A stretch of DNA of 64,000 bases. It comes from Pseudomonas viridiflava (GTDB taxonomy: Bacteria > Pseudomonadota > Gammaproteobacteria > Pseudomonadales > Pseudomonadaceae). Numbering within the stretch: position 1 is the first letter of the stretch; every line of letters begins with the position of its first letter. Positions 17,742-26,902 of this stretch are shown in pieces. A program made the translations under genes and the position numbers. The notes below the pieces were generated by a model that was given only the letters and a program-made list of their open reading frames with translations, was not told where the DNA came from and searched no databases. Where the stretch lies: positions 124,001 through 188,000 of the forward strand of contig NZ_UTVH01000053.1 in NCBI RefSeq assembly GCF_900585905.1, in the 5' to 3' direction.

Positions 17742-20531
17742 GTGCGCTGGCTCTGGATCGCCAAACATCTTGCTGTCGGGTTGATGACCCTGCTGTTTGT
17801 ACTGTCGGCTGATGCCCAGCCCGGCACAGGCTGGTCGACGCTGCTCGACAGTCAGGCCAGCCTTGCGCTCAACGACGTGCGCTCGGCACGCTACGAGAAC
17901 CAGTTCAGCCCCATAGACCTTAATCAGGTGACCGCCGCCGACCGCGATGGCGCGTTGTGGCTGCACTATCGCATGCTGCCCGGCGAGCACGAACAGCTGC
18001 TGCGCATCTTTGCGCCAGACCTCGCCAGCCTCGACCTGTATGTGCTCGATGGCGACCGGCTGGTGGATCACTCACGCACCGGCAACGACGTCCCGCCACA
18101 AAACCAGGTGCTGCGCGCCAGCGACTTCATGCTGCCGCTGCCGCAAAGCCAGGTGCCGCTGGACATTTACCTGCGTCTGGTCTCGACCCAACAGCTGCGC
18201 CCCAATATCACCCTGCAGCCTGCGATCATGAGCGCCGCCGACGAACGCGAGCCGTTTGTGTTCGGCCTGCTCTTTGGTTGTCTGGCGATGCTGGTCCTGC
18301 AGAACCTGGCCCGCTACGCGCATACCCGATCACGCTGCAACCTCTGGCTGGCGACCTGCGAGTCATTGCTGGCCCTGAGCGCGGCGTTGCTGCTCAACCT
18401 GCTGACGCCATGGCTCAAGACCTGGCACGTGGCGCAGACGCCCGCAGCACACCTGACCTTGCTGCTGGCAGCCATTGCCGGCCTCATGTACACCTACACC
18501 TTCTTCGTCCAGCGCAAAGTGGCGATACTCAATCGCCTGCTCCTGGGCAGCCTGACCGTGATTGCCCTGGGCGGTCTGCTGGTGCTGTTCGTCGACACCC
18601 TGCCGCTCAATCTGCTGACATTTGCCCTGGTGACACTTGCCACGCTGAGCATTTTGTCTGTCTCAGTCTACCACTGGCAGAAAGGCTACTGGCCAGCGCG
18701 CCTGTTCGTGCTGGCCATGGTCACCTTCAACATTGGCTGCCTGGTCATCCTGCCTGCGCTGCTGTGGCTGAGCTGGATTTCTCCGCAATGGCTGATCCTC
18801 ACGCTGCTGGGCGTGTTCTGCCTTGCTGGGCTGCTGATGAGCACGGCCGTCAGCGAACGCCATCGCAGCGTCACCGAAGACAATTTCAGCATCAGCCGGG
18901 ACAAGGCTGCCAGCACCGCTGAAATCAATGCCAAGGCCGAGTTCCTGGCCAAGATCAGCCATGAAATCCGCACCCCGATGAATGGCGTGCTGGGCATGAC
19001 CGAACTGTTGCTGGGCACGCCTCTGTCGGTCAAACAGCGCGACTACGTGCAGACGATCCACAGCGCAGGCAACGAGCTGCTCAGCCTGATCAATGAAATC
19101 CTCGACATTACCCGCCTTGAGTCGGGCCAGATCGAACTGGATGACGTGCAGTTCGACCTCAGTGCGCTGATCGAAGACTGCCTGAACATCTTCCGTGGCA
19201 AAGCCGAGCAGCAGGATGTCGAGCTGATCAGCCTGATCCAGCCGCAAGTGCCCAGGGTGATCAGTGGCGACCCGACGCGCCTGCGTCAGACCGTCCTGAG
19301 CCTGCTCGAAAACGCCCTGAAGAAAACCGGCGAGGGTGAGATTCTGGTGGTCGTCGCCCTCGACACCCGCGCAGGCCTGCCGCGCCTGCGCATCACCGTG
19401 CAGGACAGCGGCGAAGCGCTTTCGGCAGAGGAGCGCGAGGCCTTGCTGCATGCCGAACTGCACAGCAAGAACTTCATGGCATCGAGCAAGCTTGGCGGCC
19501 ATCTGGGGCTGGTGATTGCGCGGCAACTGATCGTGCTGATGGGCGGCGAATTCGGCATACAGTCCAACGGCATTCAGGGCAGCACGTTCTGGCTGAGCCT
19601 GCCGCTGGACCCTAATCGTCTGCAACAGCCGCCGCTGGACGTCGACAGCCCGCTCAAGGGCGCACGCGTGCTGGTGGTTGACGACAACGACACCTGCCGC
19701 AAGGTGCTGGTGCAGCAGTGCACTTCCTGGGGGCTTAATGTGAGCGCCGTGGCGTCGGGCAAGGAAGCGCTGGCGCTGCTGCGGACCAAGGCGCATCTGC
19801 GCGATTACTTCGACGTGGTGCTGCTCGATCAGAACATGCCCGGCATGACCGGCATGCAGTTGTCGGCCAAGATCAAGGAAGACCCCAGCCTGAATCACGA
19901 TATTCTGCTGATCATGCTCACTGGCATCAGCAACGCCCCCACCAAAGTGATCGCGCGCAACGCCGGCATCAAGCGCATTCTGGCCAAGCCCGTGGCGGGC
20001 TACACGCTCAAGACCACCCTGGCCGATGAACTGACCCAGCTCAACAGAGGCGCTGTCACCCATCACGCAGTCGCGTCCCCCGATGCCGAGGTTCAGGTGC
20101 CTAATGACTTCCGTATTCTGGTCGCCGAAGACAACAACATTTCCACCAAGGTCATTCGCGGCATGCTGGGCAAGCTGAACCTGGACCCGGACACCGCCAG
20201 CAATGGCGAGGAAGCGCTGCGCGCCATGAAGGCGCAACGTTATGACCTGGTCCTGATGGATTGCGAAATGCCGATCCTCGACGGGTTTTCCGCGACCGAG
20301 CAATTGCGTGCCTGGGAAGTCGGCCATCAGCGGGTGCGCACCCCGGTGGTGGCGCTGACCGCGCATATCCTCACTGAACACAAAGACCGCGCACGACAGG
20401 CCGGCATGGACGGCCATATGGCCAAGCCCGTCGAGCTGTCACATTTGCGTGATCTGGTGGAGTACTGGGTCGCGCACAAAGCCAAGATTCGCGCCGTGCC
20501 CACTGCGGACGATCGTTCCGTACGGAGTTGA
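17742..20531 (+). CDS. retS: Hybrid sensor histidine kinase RetS
   Basis: A 929-residue inner-membrane hybrid kinase that in P. aeruginosa blocks GacS signalling and so switches between acute and chronic lifestyles through RsmY/RsmZ. From the GTG at 17742 (AGGAAGG lies 9 bp upstream) it has a signal peptide, a periplasmic 7TMR-DISMED2 sensor domain, a seven-helix membrane domain (about 190-380), a DHp helix with H407 (SHEIRTPMNG), an ATPase domain, then two receiver domains with D696 (LLDQNMPG) and D840 (LMDCEMPI). The ATP-binding G1 box is degenerate (DSGEAL in place of DxGxG), consistent with RetS acting mainly on GacS. The frame is open to 17658, but that leader precedes the signal peptide. 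Confidence 0.94.
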   Translation: MRWLWIAKHLAVGLMTLLFVLSADAQPGTGWSTLLDSQASLALNDVRSARYENQFSPIDLNQVTAADRDGALWLHYRMLPGEHEQLLRIFAPDLASLDLYVLDGDRLVDHSRTGNDVPPQNQVLRASDFMLPLPQSQVPLDIYLRLVSTQQLRPNITLQPAIMSAADEREPFVFGLLFGCLAMLVLQNLARYAHTRSRCNLWLATCESLLALSAALLLNLLTPWLKTWHVAQTPAAHLTLLLAAIAGLMYTYTFFVQRKVAILNRLLLGSLTVIALGGLLVLFVDTLPLNLLTFALVTLATLSILSVSVYHWQKGYWPARLFVLAMVTFNIGCLVILPALLWLSWISPQWLILTLLGVFCLAGLLMSTAVSERHRSVTEDNFSISRDKAASTAEINAKAEFLAKISHEIRTPMNGVLGMTELLLGTPLSVKQRDYVQTIHSAGNELLSLINEILDITRLESGQIELDDVQFDLSALIEDCLNIFRGKAEQQDVELISLIQPQVPRVISGDPTRLRQTVLSLLENALKKTGEGEILVVVALDTRAGLPRLRITVQDSGEALSAEEREALLHAELHSKNFMASSKLGGHLGLVIARQLIVLMGGEFGIQSNGIQGSTFWLSLPLDPNRLQQPPLDVDSPLKGARVLVVDDNDTCRKVLVQQCTSWGLNVSAVASGKEALALLRTKAHLRDYFDVVLLDQNMPGMTGMQLSAKIKEDPSLNHDILLIMLTGISNAPTKVIARNAGIKRILAKPVAGYTLKTTLADELTQLNRGAVTHHAVASPDAEVQVPNDFRILVAEDNNISTKVIRGMLGKLNLDPDTASNGEEALRAMKAQRYDLVLMDCEMPILDGFSATEQLRAWEVGHQRVRTPVVALTAHILTEHKDRARQAGMDGHMAKPVELSHLRDLVEYWVAHKAKIRAVPTADDRSVRS

Positions 20532-20602
20532 TCGGGCTCGGATAAACATGGGGCATGCCCTGAAAAGCTTGCTCTCCCACCCTTTGCTGGCGTGAGCCCA
20601 CC

Positions 20603-21199
20603 ATGCTCCATGTGTTGTTTAGCGTTTACCTCAAGATGCTGGTGCTCTACAGCCCTTTCTTCGTGCTGTCCTGTTTTATCAGCCTGACACGTGGCTACTC
20701 GCGCAAGGAGCAGCGCCGTCTGGCGTGGAAAGTCGCATTGGCAACGCTGGTTTCCAGTGTGCTGCTGTACCTGTTTGGGCGGGTGATTTTCAGCGTATTT
20801 GGCATCACGGTCGATGCCTTCCGCATTGGCGCGGGCACTGTGCTGTTCATTTCAGCCCTTGGCATGGCGCAGGGCAAATCGGCCGTGCAGACCGACAATG
20901 TCCAGCAGGATGTCACTATCGTGCCGCTGACCATCCCGCTGACTGTCGGCCCCGGCACTATCGGTGCGCTGCTGGTCATGGGCGTGAGCCAGCCTCACTG
21001 GGACGACAAACTGACGGCTATCCTCAGCATCGCCCTGGCGAGCCTGACCGTGGGGGTGATCCTTTATCTGGCCAACAATATCGAGCGGATTCTAGGTGAC
21101 CAGGGCCTGCAGATCGTCAGCCGTCTGATGGGACTGTTTGTCTGCGCGTTGGCGGCCCAGATCATCTTCACAGGTGTTAAGGGTTATCTGGTTCAGTGA
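20603..21199 (+). CDS. MarC family membrane protein
   Basis: A 198-residue MarC/UPF0056 protein with six predicted membrane helices and the family segment VPLTIPLTVGPGTIGALLVMG. The name comes from the marRAB locus, but the family is not shown to confer multidrug resistance and its substrate is unknown. It lies 71 bp downstream of retS on the same strand. It is the first gene of a stretch absent from the PAO1 retS-urtA interval. Confidence 0.88.
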   Translation: MLHVLFSVYLKMLVLYSPFFVLSCFISLTRGYSRKEQRRLAWKVALATLVSSVLLYLFGRVIFSVFGITVDAFRIGAGTVLFISALGMAQGKSAVQTDNVQQDVTIVPLTIPLTVGPGTIGALLVMGVSQPHWDDKLTAILSIALASLTVGVILYLANNIERILGDQGLQIVSRLMGLFVCALAAQIIFTGVKGYLVQ

Positions 21200-21206
21200 A
21201 TGCTGC

Positions 21207-21932
21207 TCATAGACACACCAGCTGCTCGTCAAGTCGCGAGCCCAGCTGCTGCACAATTGCGGGCCTGAACCGGCTATAAGCGATATCGTCCAGTTCAGCC
21301 GTGACCAGGCTCAGTTCCAGCTGACCAACCGGGCACCCCGCTTCAAGCAGCTGCGAAATTCCTGGAGGGGTCGCCGCCAGGGCCGTCTTGAAGGACAGGA
21401 ATGCCAGATTGATGACAGGGGCAGCAGCGGCGAATGACAGCAGCAGGGAAACCGTGACGAGTGCCGGGCATACTGCCGCTTCGGTGAGCGCAGAGGTGCG
21501 CTGTGCATCCATTACCGGACTTGGCGGCAGACAGACACTGCCGTTGGATGGCACGCCATGCAACGCGTGGATGCGCAGCACTTCGCAGGCTTTCGGATGA
21601 GTGTTCGCAAGAGCGTCCAGGGTGTATTTGGCGTCGTCGATCGCCGCCTCACTCACGTGTTTCAAAAGCCTGTCTTTAATGGCTTGCCAAGGAGAAGTTT
21701 CCGGGCACAGAGCAAGACTTTCGTCTTCATACCGAATAACCGTATAGCCAAAGCTGACCATGGCCTGTGTATGCAGCTGACGCCATTTGTGACCGCCGAC
21801 AAATCTGGCGTTTCGAATTGATTTGCCAGATTGAATATATAAATTGCTTGCCAGTACATCCTCTTCAAAAGAGCCAGTTACTGTATCGGCAAACATGAAG
21901 AGTCCGCCTGCGTTGACATATCCCTGTCGCAT
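21207..21932 (-). CDS. Uncharacterised protein, member 1 of a three-gene paralogous cassette
   Basis: A 241-residue protein with no signal peptide that I do not recognise. The ATG at 21932 is preceded by GGGGTAGCGAC; a TTG 18 bp upstream is also in frame. Its N-terminal half aligns with the two genes upstream: a TGSFEEDVLASNLY helix, then KWRQLHTQAMVSFG with W50 and the glycine 13 residues later, the same spacing as in the other two. A long hydrophobic stretch follows (VCPALVTVSLLLSFAAAAPV). It ends 8 bp from the convergent marC stop and lies 61 bp downstream of the next cassette gene on the same strand. Confidence 0.7.
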   Translation of the reverse strand: MRQGYVNAGGLFMFADTVTGSFEEDVLASNLYIQSGKSIRNARFVGGHKWRQLHTQAMVSFGYTVIRYEDESLALCPETSPWQAIKDRLLKHVSEAAIDDAKYTLDALANTHPKACEVLRIHALHGVPSNGSVCLPPSPVMDAQRTSALTEAAVCPALVTVSLLLSFAAAAPVINLAFLSFKTALAATPPGISQLLEAGCPVGQLELSLVTAELDDIAYSRFRPAIVQQLGSRLDEQLVCL

Positions 21933-21993
21933 GTCGCTACCCCTGATCAATGCAAGAAGAAGTCGCGGTTGTCACGCCGCGACGTCCGGTCAA

Positions 21994-22782
21994 TCAAATC
22001 TCGAAGTCAAGAATGGACTGGCGTGCATGTTCGTCAAGTTTGGCTTCGAGCGCCGCCTTTACGCCGTTGTACAAACGGTGGTTCAGGGTCAGGACATTCT
22101 CGGCACGTTTGATCTGCACCGAAGAGCTGCTCCACTCCCAGAACAGCACGTTGGTTACATCCAGCGCGGTGTTGAAGTTCAGTGCCCCCATGGCCATGAC
22201 GACTTCGCCGTCGCTGGACTCTGCGCTGGACCCAATGGCAAATTTGGCGCCGTTGTGGGTCTTGCTGGAGTTTTCGAACAGGCGCAGTGGCTCGCTTTTG
22301 CTCTGCAGCGCCTCAACCGTGTCCTTGGCCACCCTCAACATCAGCAGCGCGGCAGGGCCCGGAAGCGCCGCAGCCAGGATTGCAGATTGAAGGATTTTCA
22401 GCGCTTCCTGCTCCATGGTGAAACGGGTGTTGCCGACGCGGTAATCACTTAAGCCGGTGGACTGAGGCGTCCAGCCACAGATCTTCAGCCTGTTGACGAA
22501 CTCCTTGTACCATTCAACACCGCCTTGGCTGTGCAACTTGTCAGCGGCCAGGGTGGAATAAAGAACGGTGTCCTTGACGATCTGTTTGTTCTCGCGCGTC
22601 ATCCCGGCAACGATGGAGACAATCGAGCTGTCTGCCACCACCCCTTCTGCATTCATTTCATCCACGGCAAAGGCTGCCAGCCTGGCCATTTTTTGCGAAT
22701 CTTTATCACACTTGCCGAGATCGCAATCACTGATCGATTCGATATTGCGCTGGATAAGGCTTTCAACCATCTGTTCGTTCAT
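21994..22782 (-). CDS. Uncharacterised protein, member 2 of a three-gene paralogous cassette
   Basis: A 262-residue protein of unknown function. The ATG at 22782 is chosen because AAGGAAG sits seven bases upstream; the frame extends 78 bp further without a similar site. Shared features with its neighbours are MTRENKQIVKDTVLYSTLAA (61-80), EWYKEFVNRLKICG (W91), a hydrophobic, Pro-containing helix (ILQSAILAAALPGPAALLML) and a C-terminal beta-rich part around SSDGEVVMAMGAL and FWEWSSSSVQIKR. No signal peptide or known catalytic motif is visible. Confidence 0.72.
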   Translation of the reverse strand: MNEQMVESLIQRNIESISDCDLGKCDKDSQKMARLAAFAVDEMNAEGVVADSSIVSIVAGMTRENKQIVKDTVLYSTLAADKLHSQGGVEWYKEFVNRLKICGWTPQSTGLSDYRVGNTRFTMEQEALKILQSAILAAALPGPAALLMLRVAKDTVEALQSKSEPLRLFENSSKTHNGAKFAIGSSAESSDGEVVMAMGALNFNTALDVTNVLFWEWSSSSVQIKRAENVLTLNHRLYNGVKAALEAKLDEHARQSILDFEI

Positions 22783-23101
22783 TTCAACTTCCTTTTTAAT
22801 TAATCTGTCCGTCATGGACATCGAGAAACTAGCGCACCCGCCGGGTGGCGTCCATTGCATGAAAAGGCATCATTTGAGACCTTATTGAGCCAACATCAAC
22901 GGGCCACTATCGCGGCAGACCTTACTCCGCAAGGGTTACAACTTCCGTGCGCGTTATTCTGACAATGAGCACTGCATTTCCCCCGCAGGTCGTGCCCTAT
23001 TCCGCGTAAACACATCGGAAAATTTCACCGGAACGCGCCTCTATTCACACGTTCATAAATGAAGTTTCTTACCGCACAAACGGAATTAGCGCCCTGCCCA
23101 C
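22783..23101. other. 319 bp gap between cassette members 3 and 2
   Basis: No gene is visible. The stretch is less GC-rich than its surroundings, and holds a small palindrome CACCC-GCC-GGGTG at 22835-22847. A promoter for the 22782 gene on the minus strand is likely here given the distance from the upstream gene, but I could not single out convincing -35/-10 boxes. Confidence 0.4.
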
Positions 23102-23749
23102 TCATATGGAAATAGGCCTGATGTTGAACGGCCCAGTGTTTTCAAAATGAGTTTGCACCCGTTGCCGATAGGGGTCATAACCAGCCTGGCTGAAACTGTA
23201 GGCGCTGCCTGCCAGGCGCACGACCATTTGCCGGTCGGTGCGCCAGTCTCCGCCGCGGCCTTCACGGGTGGCTGTCGCGCTGGCGTACAGGCCGCAGACC
23301 AGAATTGATACTTCACCTGGGCTGGCGGTTTCACAGGGCACGATTTGAAAGGTGCTGAGCGCCTGGCGACCTTCGCCCATTTCAAAAAAATGCTGTGCGT
23401 ACTGGCTAAGCCGCGCCGCCTTGATCGAACGCCGGGCAAGCTGCAACAGGCCGTTCACGGCCACGTTGCCGACCACGCCGAAGGAAAGATTATCCAGTTC
23501 GGCCGCGCTGGAAATAACCATCGGCTGCTTGACGATGTTAGTGCTGCGCCTGCAACCACAGGCTTCAAGCCGCTTGCGGTAATAGTCTATCCAGCTCGTC
23601 CAGTGCTCCTCCCGCCGCCAGGTCTGGCTTGCGGAAAAGTCGGCGTACATCATCAGGTCCAGAATATCCGCGCGATCTTCACGGGATACCCCGGAGAAGG
23701 AGATCAGGTTGGTGTCGCCAATAACTGCATGTGCATCGTGCAAGCTCAT
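23102..23749 (-). CDS. Uncharacterised protein, member 3 of a three-gene paralogous cassette
   Basis: A 215-residue protein of unknown function, first of the cassette in transcription order. It shows GVSREDRADILDLMMYADFS (20-39), SWIDYYRKRLEACG (W50 at the same spacing to Gly as its neighbours), a helical middle (VVGNVAVNGLLQLARRSIKA) and a C-terminal beta-rich region with FQIVPCETASPGEVSILVCG, parallel to the GEVVMAMG region of member 2. There is no signal peptide. It is separated by 319 bp from member 2 and by 113 bp from the stop of cobJ upstream on the same strand. Confidence 0.72.
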   Translation of the reverse strand: MSLHDAHAVIGDTNLISFSGVSREDRADILDLMMYADFSASQTWRREEHWTSWIDYYRKRLEACGCRRSTNIVKQPMVISSAAELDNLSFGVVGNVAVNGLLQLARRSIKAARLSQYAQHFFEMGEGRQALSTFQIVPCETASPGEVSILVCGLYASATATREGRGGDWRTDRQMVVRLAGSAYSFSQAGYDPYRQRVQTHFENTGPFNIRPISI

Positions 23750-23862
23750 ATCTACGCTCCCTGTAGAAAACCGAGCCCAAACACTAGCTGTTCCATTTCC
23801 CGAGCTCTACATCCCCCGAAAATACAGACCGTTCTCACCAGCCAGAGGGAAAATTCCTCGGT

Positions 23863-25545
23863 TCAGCCTTTTGGCTTTTGCCCGTACCAGCGCGGCGTGT
23901 AAACCCATTGCCCGCCATCGGGGCGAGCAAAGGTGCAGGTGGTCGAAGACCCGATCAACACCATGGTGCGCATGTCCACCTGGTCAGGCGTCAGCTCGCC
24001 CAGGCTGATGATGCGCAGGGTCTGCCCCGGCCTGCCGATGTCGCGACCCAGGGTGACCGGGGTTTGCGGCCCTCGATGCTGACGCACGATTTCCAGCGCG
24101 CGGCCCAGTTGCCAGGGGCGGGAGCGGGAGATGGGGTTATAGAAGGCCAGCGCCAGATCGGCCCGGGAAGCGAGGTCCAGGCGTTTTTCGATGATGTCCC
24201 ACGGTTTGAGGTTGTCCGACAGCGACATCACGCAGAAGTCGTGACCCAGCGGCGCACCGGCCTGGGCCGCTGTCGCCAGGGACGCAGAAACACCGGGCAG
24301 GATCTCCAGCTCGACGCTGTGCCAGTCGGGGTTGCTGGATTCGTGCAGCGCTTCAAGCACTGCCGAAGCCATGGCAAACACCCCCGGATCACCGGACGAG
24401 ACCACCACCACAGAGCGCCCGCAAGCCGCCAGTTCGAAAGCATGCCGCGCGCGCTGCATTTCTTCCCGGTTATCGGTGCAATGCAAGACCTGATCGCTGC
24501 GAAACGGCCCGGCCATGCGCACGTAGGTTTCGTAACCCAGAATGTCATGAGCGCGGGCCAGTTCGGCCTTGACCGCAGGCACCATCAGATCCAGCGCCCC
24601 GGGGCCCAGGCCAATCACCGCCAGGCGACCACGCCGCCTGCCGAGCTGTTCGACGTCCAGCGGCTGTGCGGCAATCATGATTGCCAGATGATCACCACTG
24701 GGCAACCACTGCCCCGCCATGGCCGCCGTCTCTGCGTCGGTCACAAAGCGCACCGGCACCTTCAATTGCCGAGCCGCCTGATGCAGCGAAGGGTCAGTCA
24801 TCAGCCTGTCGCTGGCCAACAGGCACGCCAGCGACTGGGCGGCAATGCCGGTCTGGTGCAGCGCGTTGCGAATCCGGCTGACGAGTTCGGCATCACAGGC
24901 ACTGACCCGCACGGCGACACAGCGCGGATAAATCTGCATTTCAGTGGCTGAGTGCTCGCGCGCCACGTGGCTGACATGGATTGCCAGACGCGCTTCGCGG
25001 CTTTGCGGCAACTGAGCTTCACTCAGCCACGGCGCTGAACCTTCGACGCGCACCGGTTGCCCGGCCAGCAAGTCGGACACGAAGCGCTTGCCTGACTCCA
25101 GATCATCCAGCACGTAACCACTCGGCGGGTTGAGGAGGCAAGTGCCAAAGCGCAGTTCGCCACTGGTAGTGATTGCAGCGCTAGTGTCCAGCGCTGCCGC
25201 AATGTCGCGCGCCATGACGTTAACGCCACCCAGCCCGCCCAGCAGCGGCACCACGGCGCTGCCGTCTTCGGCCACGGCGAGCACGGCGGGCTCGGCGCCC
25301 TTGGCCAGTAACAGCGGCGCCAGGGTGCGGATCACGATGCCGGCCGCGCACAAGGCAATGATCGGCGTGCCCTGCTGGTAAAGATCGCGCAGCAGCGTGC
25401 CGAACTCGTTGTAGACGACATCGGCGCCCTGCACCCGCCCAGCCAGGCCATAGACCTGTGATTCGGCGTACAGGTGCTGAATACGCCGCGCGGTATCGAG
25501 ACTGCCATTGCCGAGAATCACAATGGCAGGAATGTTCTGCGCCAT
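23863..25545 (-). CDS. cobJ: Precorrin-3B C17-methyltransferase fused to CbiG/CobE-like domains
   Basis: A 560-residue cobalamin enzyme. The N-terminal part (about 1-315) resembles CbiG: a CbiG_N segment (IPAIVILGNGSLDTARRI) with LCAAGIVIRTLAPLL, then a CobE/CbiG_C segment (VAVRVSACDAELV). The C-terminal part (about 318-560) is the SAM-dependent tetrapyrrole methyltransferase CobJ, with VIGLGPGALDLMVPA and VVVSSGDPGVFAMAS, which methylates C17 and drives ring contraction. This fused form is usual in Pseudomonas (PAO1 PA2903). I chose the ATG at 25545, which overlaps the cobI stop by one base; an ATG at 25557 is equally in frame. Confidence 0.93.
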   Translation of the reverse strand: MAQNIPAIVILGNGSLDTARRIQHLYAESQVYGLAGRVQGADVVYNEFGTLLRDLYQQGTPIIALCAAGIVIRTLAPLLLAKGAEPAVLAVAEDGSAVVPLLGGLGGVNVMARDIAAALDTSAAITTSGELRFGTCLLNPPSGYVLDDLESGKRFVSDLLAGQPVRVEGSAPWLSEAQLPQSREARLAIHVSHVAREHSATEMQIYPRCVAVRVSACDAELVSRIRNALHQTGIAAQSLACLLASDRLMTDPSLHQAARQLKVPVRFVTDAETAAMAGQWLPSGDHLAIMIAAQPLDVEQLGRRRGRLAVIGLGPGALDLMVPAVKAELARAHDILGYETYVRMAGPFRSDQVLHCTDNREEMQRARHAFELAACGRSVVVVSSGDPGVFAMASAVLEALHESSNPDWHSVELEILPGVSASLATAAQAGAPLGHDFCVMSLSDNLKPWDIIEKRLDLASRADLALAFYNPISRSRPWQLGRALEIVRQHRGPQTPVTLGRDIGRPGQTLRIISLGELTPDQVDMRTMVLIGSSTTCTFARPDGGQWVYTPRWYGQKPKG

Positions 25546-26279
25546 CAGCCCTGCCATTTTTCACCCGGCACGATGATCAACGAGAAATAGGGCGAAGACA
25601 TCGGGACGACCTCATCCAGCGGCACGATTTTCTGATTGGCCATGGTCGCCCGTTCCACATACAGCGCGCGACCGGCAAGACCCAGCTCTTCCAGCACCAG
25701 CCGGACCTTGGGGAAATTACGCCCCAGCTTCATGATCACCGCCGCATCGGCGTCAGCCAGCTTGCGCTTGAGTTCATCGTGGGACAGCACGCCGGAGAGA
25801 ACCGACAGGCTCTGATTGCGGTACACCAGCGGCGCACCGAGCACCGACGCGCCGCCCAGCATCGAGCAGACACCGGGTACCACCTCGGCCGGATAGCGCT
25901 CGGCCAGGCGGTCATGCAAATACATGTAGGAACCGTAGAAAAACGGATCACCCTCGCAGATCACTGCCACGTCACGCCCGGCGTCCAGGTGAGCGGCCAC
26001 CTCGGCACTGGACTGGTCGTAGAAGTCACTGATCACCTTTTCATAGGACAGCGTTGCAGGCAGCGCTTCGGTGGTCACCGGGTACACCAGCGGCAGCAGC
26101 GTCTGCGCGGTCTGCAAGTGGCCTTCGATAATGCTGAACGCGTTGCCTTTCTTGCCCCTGGCGACGAAATAGGCGATGACCGGGGATTCGCGCAGCAGGC
26201 GCAGCGCCTTGACGGTGATCAGCTCCGGGTCGCCGGGGCCGACGCCCAGACCGATCAATCGACCACGTGCCTGCATCAT
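25545..26279 (-). CDS. cobI: Precorrin-2 C20-methyltransferase
   Basis: A 244-residue SAM-dependent methyltransferase that makes precorrin-3A. The family motifs [18 protein letters not shown] at the N-terminus and [18 protein letters not shown] are clear. It overlaps both neighbours (ATGA with cobH, one base with cobJ), so cobH-cobI-cobJ are translationally coupled. Confidence 0.96.
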   Translation of the reverse strand: MMQARGRLIGLGVGPGDPELITVKALRLLRESPVIAYFVARGKKGNAFSIIEGHLQTAQTLLPLVYPVTTEALPATLSYEKVISDFYDQSSAEVAAHLDAGRDVAVICEGDPFFYGSYMYLHDRLAERYPAEVVPGVCSMLGGASVLGAPLVYRNQSLSVLSGVLSHDELKRKLADADAAVIMKLGRNFPKVRLVLEELGLAGRALYVERATMANQKIVPLDEVVPMSSPYFSLIIVPGEKWQG

Positions 26280-26902
26280 TCGGTCTCCGTGGCCAGGGCG
26301 TTGAGCGCCGCAACGGCCATGGCGCTGCCGCCGCGCCGACCTTGCATGATCACGAACGGCACGCCGCGGCTATCCGCAGCCAGCATCGCCTTGGATTCGG
26401 CAGCGCCGACGAAGCCCACCGGAAAACCCAGGATCAACGCAGGTTTCGGCGCGCCCGCGTCGAGCATTTCCAGCAGATAGAACAGCGCGGTCGGCGCGTT
26501 GCCGATCACCACGACGCTGCCTTCCAGGTGCGGGCGCCACAACTCCAGGGCCACGGCGGAGCGCGTGTTGCCGACATCAAGGGCCATTTCCCGCACGCCT
26601 TCGTCATGCAGCGTGCAGATGATCTGATTGTTGGCGGGCAGGCGGGTGCGGGTAATGCCCTCGGACACCATCCGCGCATCACACAGAATCGGCGCGCCCG
26701 CCGCCAGCGCATCGCGCCCGGCCTGGCCTGCGCCTGGCGAGAAGCGCAGGTCTTCGATCACCTCGACCATGCCGCAGGCGTGAATCACCCGCACCGCGAG
26801 TTTTTCCAGATCAGCAGGAATGGTGTCCAGACGCGCTTCTGCACGAATGATTGCGAAGGAATTGCGATAAATCTCCTGACCATCGCGGATGTAATCAATC
26901 AT
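26276..26902 (-). CDS. cobH: Precorrin-8X methylmutase
   Basis: A 208-residue enzyme that moves a methyl group from C11 to C12 to give hydrogenobyrinate. The catalytic histidine lies in RVIHACGM, followed by the family segments [13 protein letters not shown] and [17 protein letters not shown]. It starts inside the 3' end of cobG (8 bp overlap). Confidence 0.96.
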   Translation of the reverse strand: MIDYIRDGQEIYRNSFAIIRAEARLDTIPADLEKLAVRVIHACGMVEVIEDLRFSPGAGQAGRDALAAGAPILCDARMVSEGITRTRLPANNQIICTLHDEGVREMALDVGNTRSAVALELWRPHLEGSVVVIGNAPTALFYLLEMLDAGAPKPALILGFPVGFVGAAESKAMLAADSRGVPFVIMQGRRGGSAMAVAALNALATETE

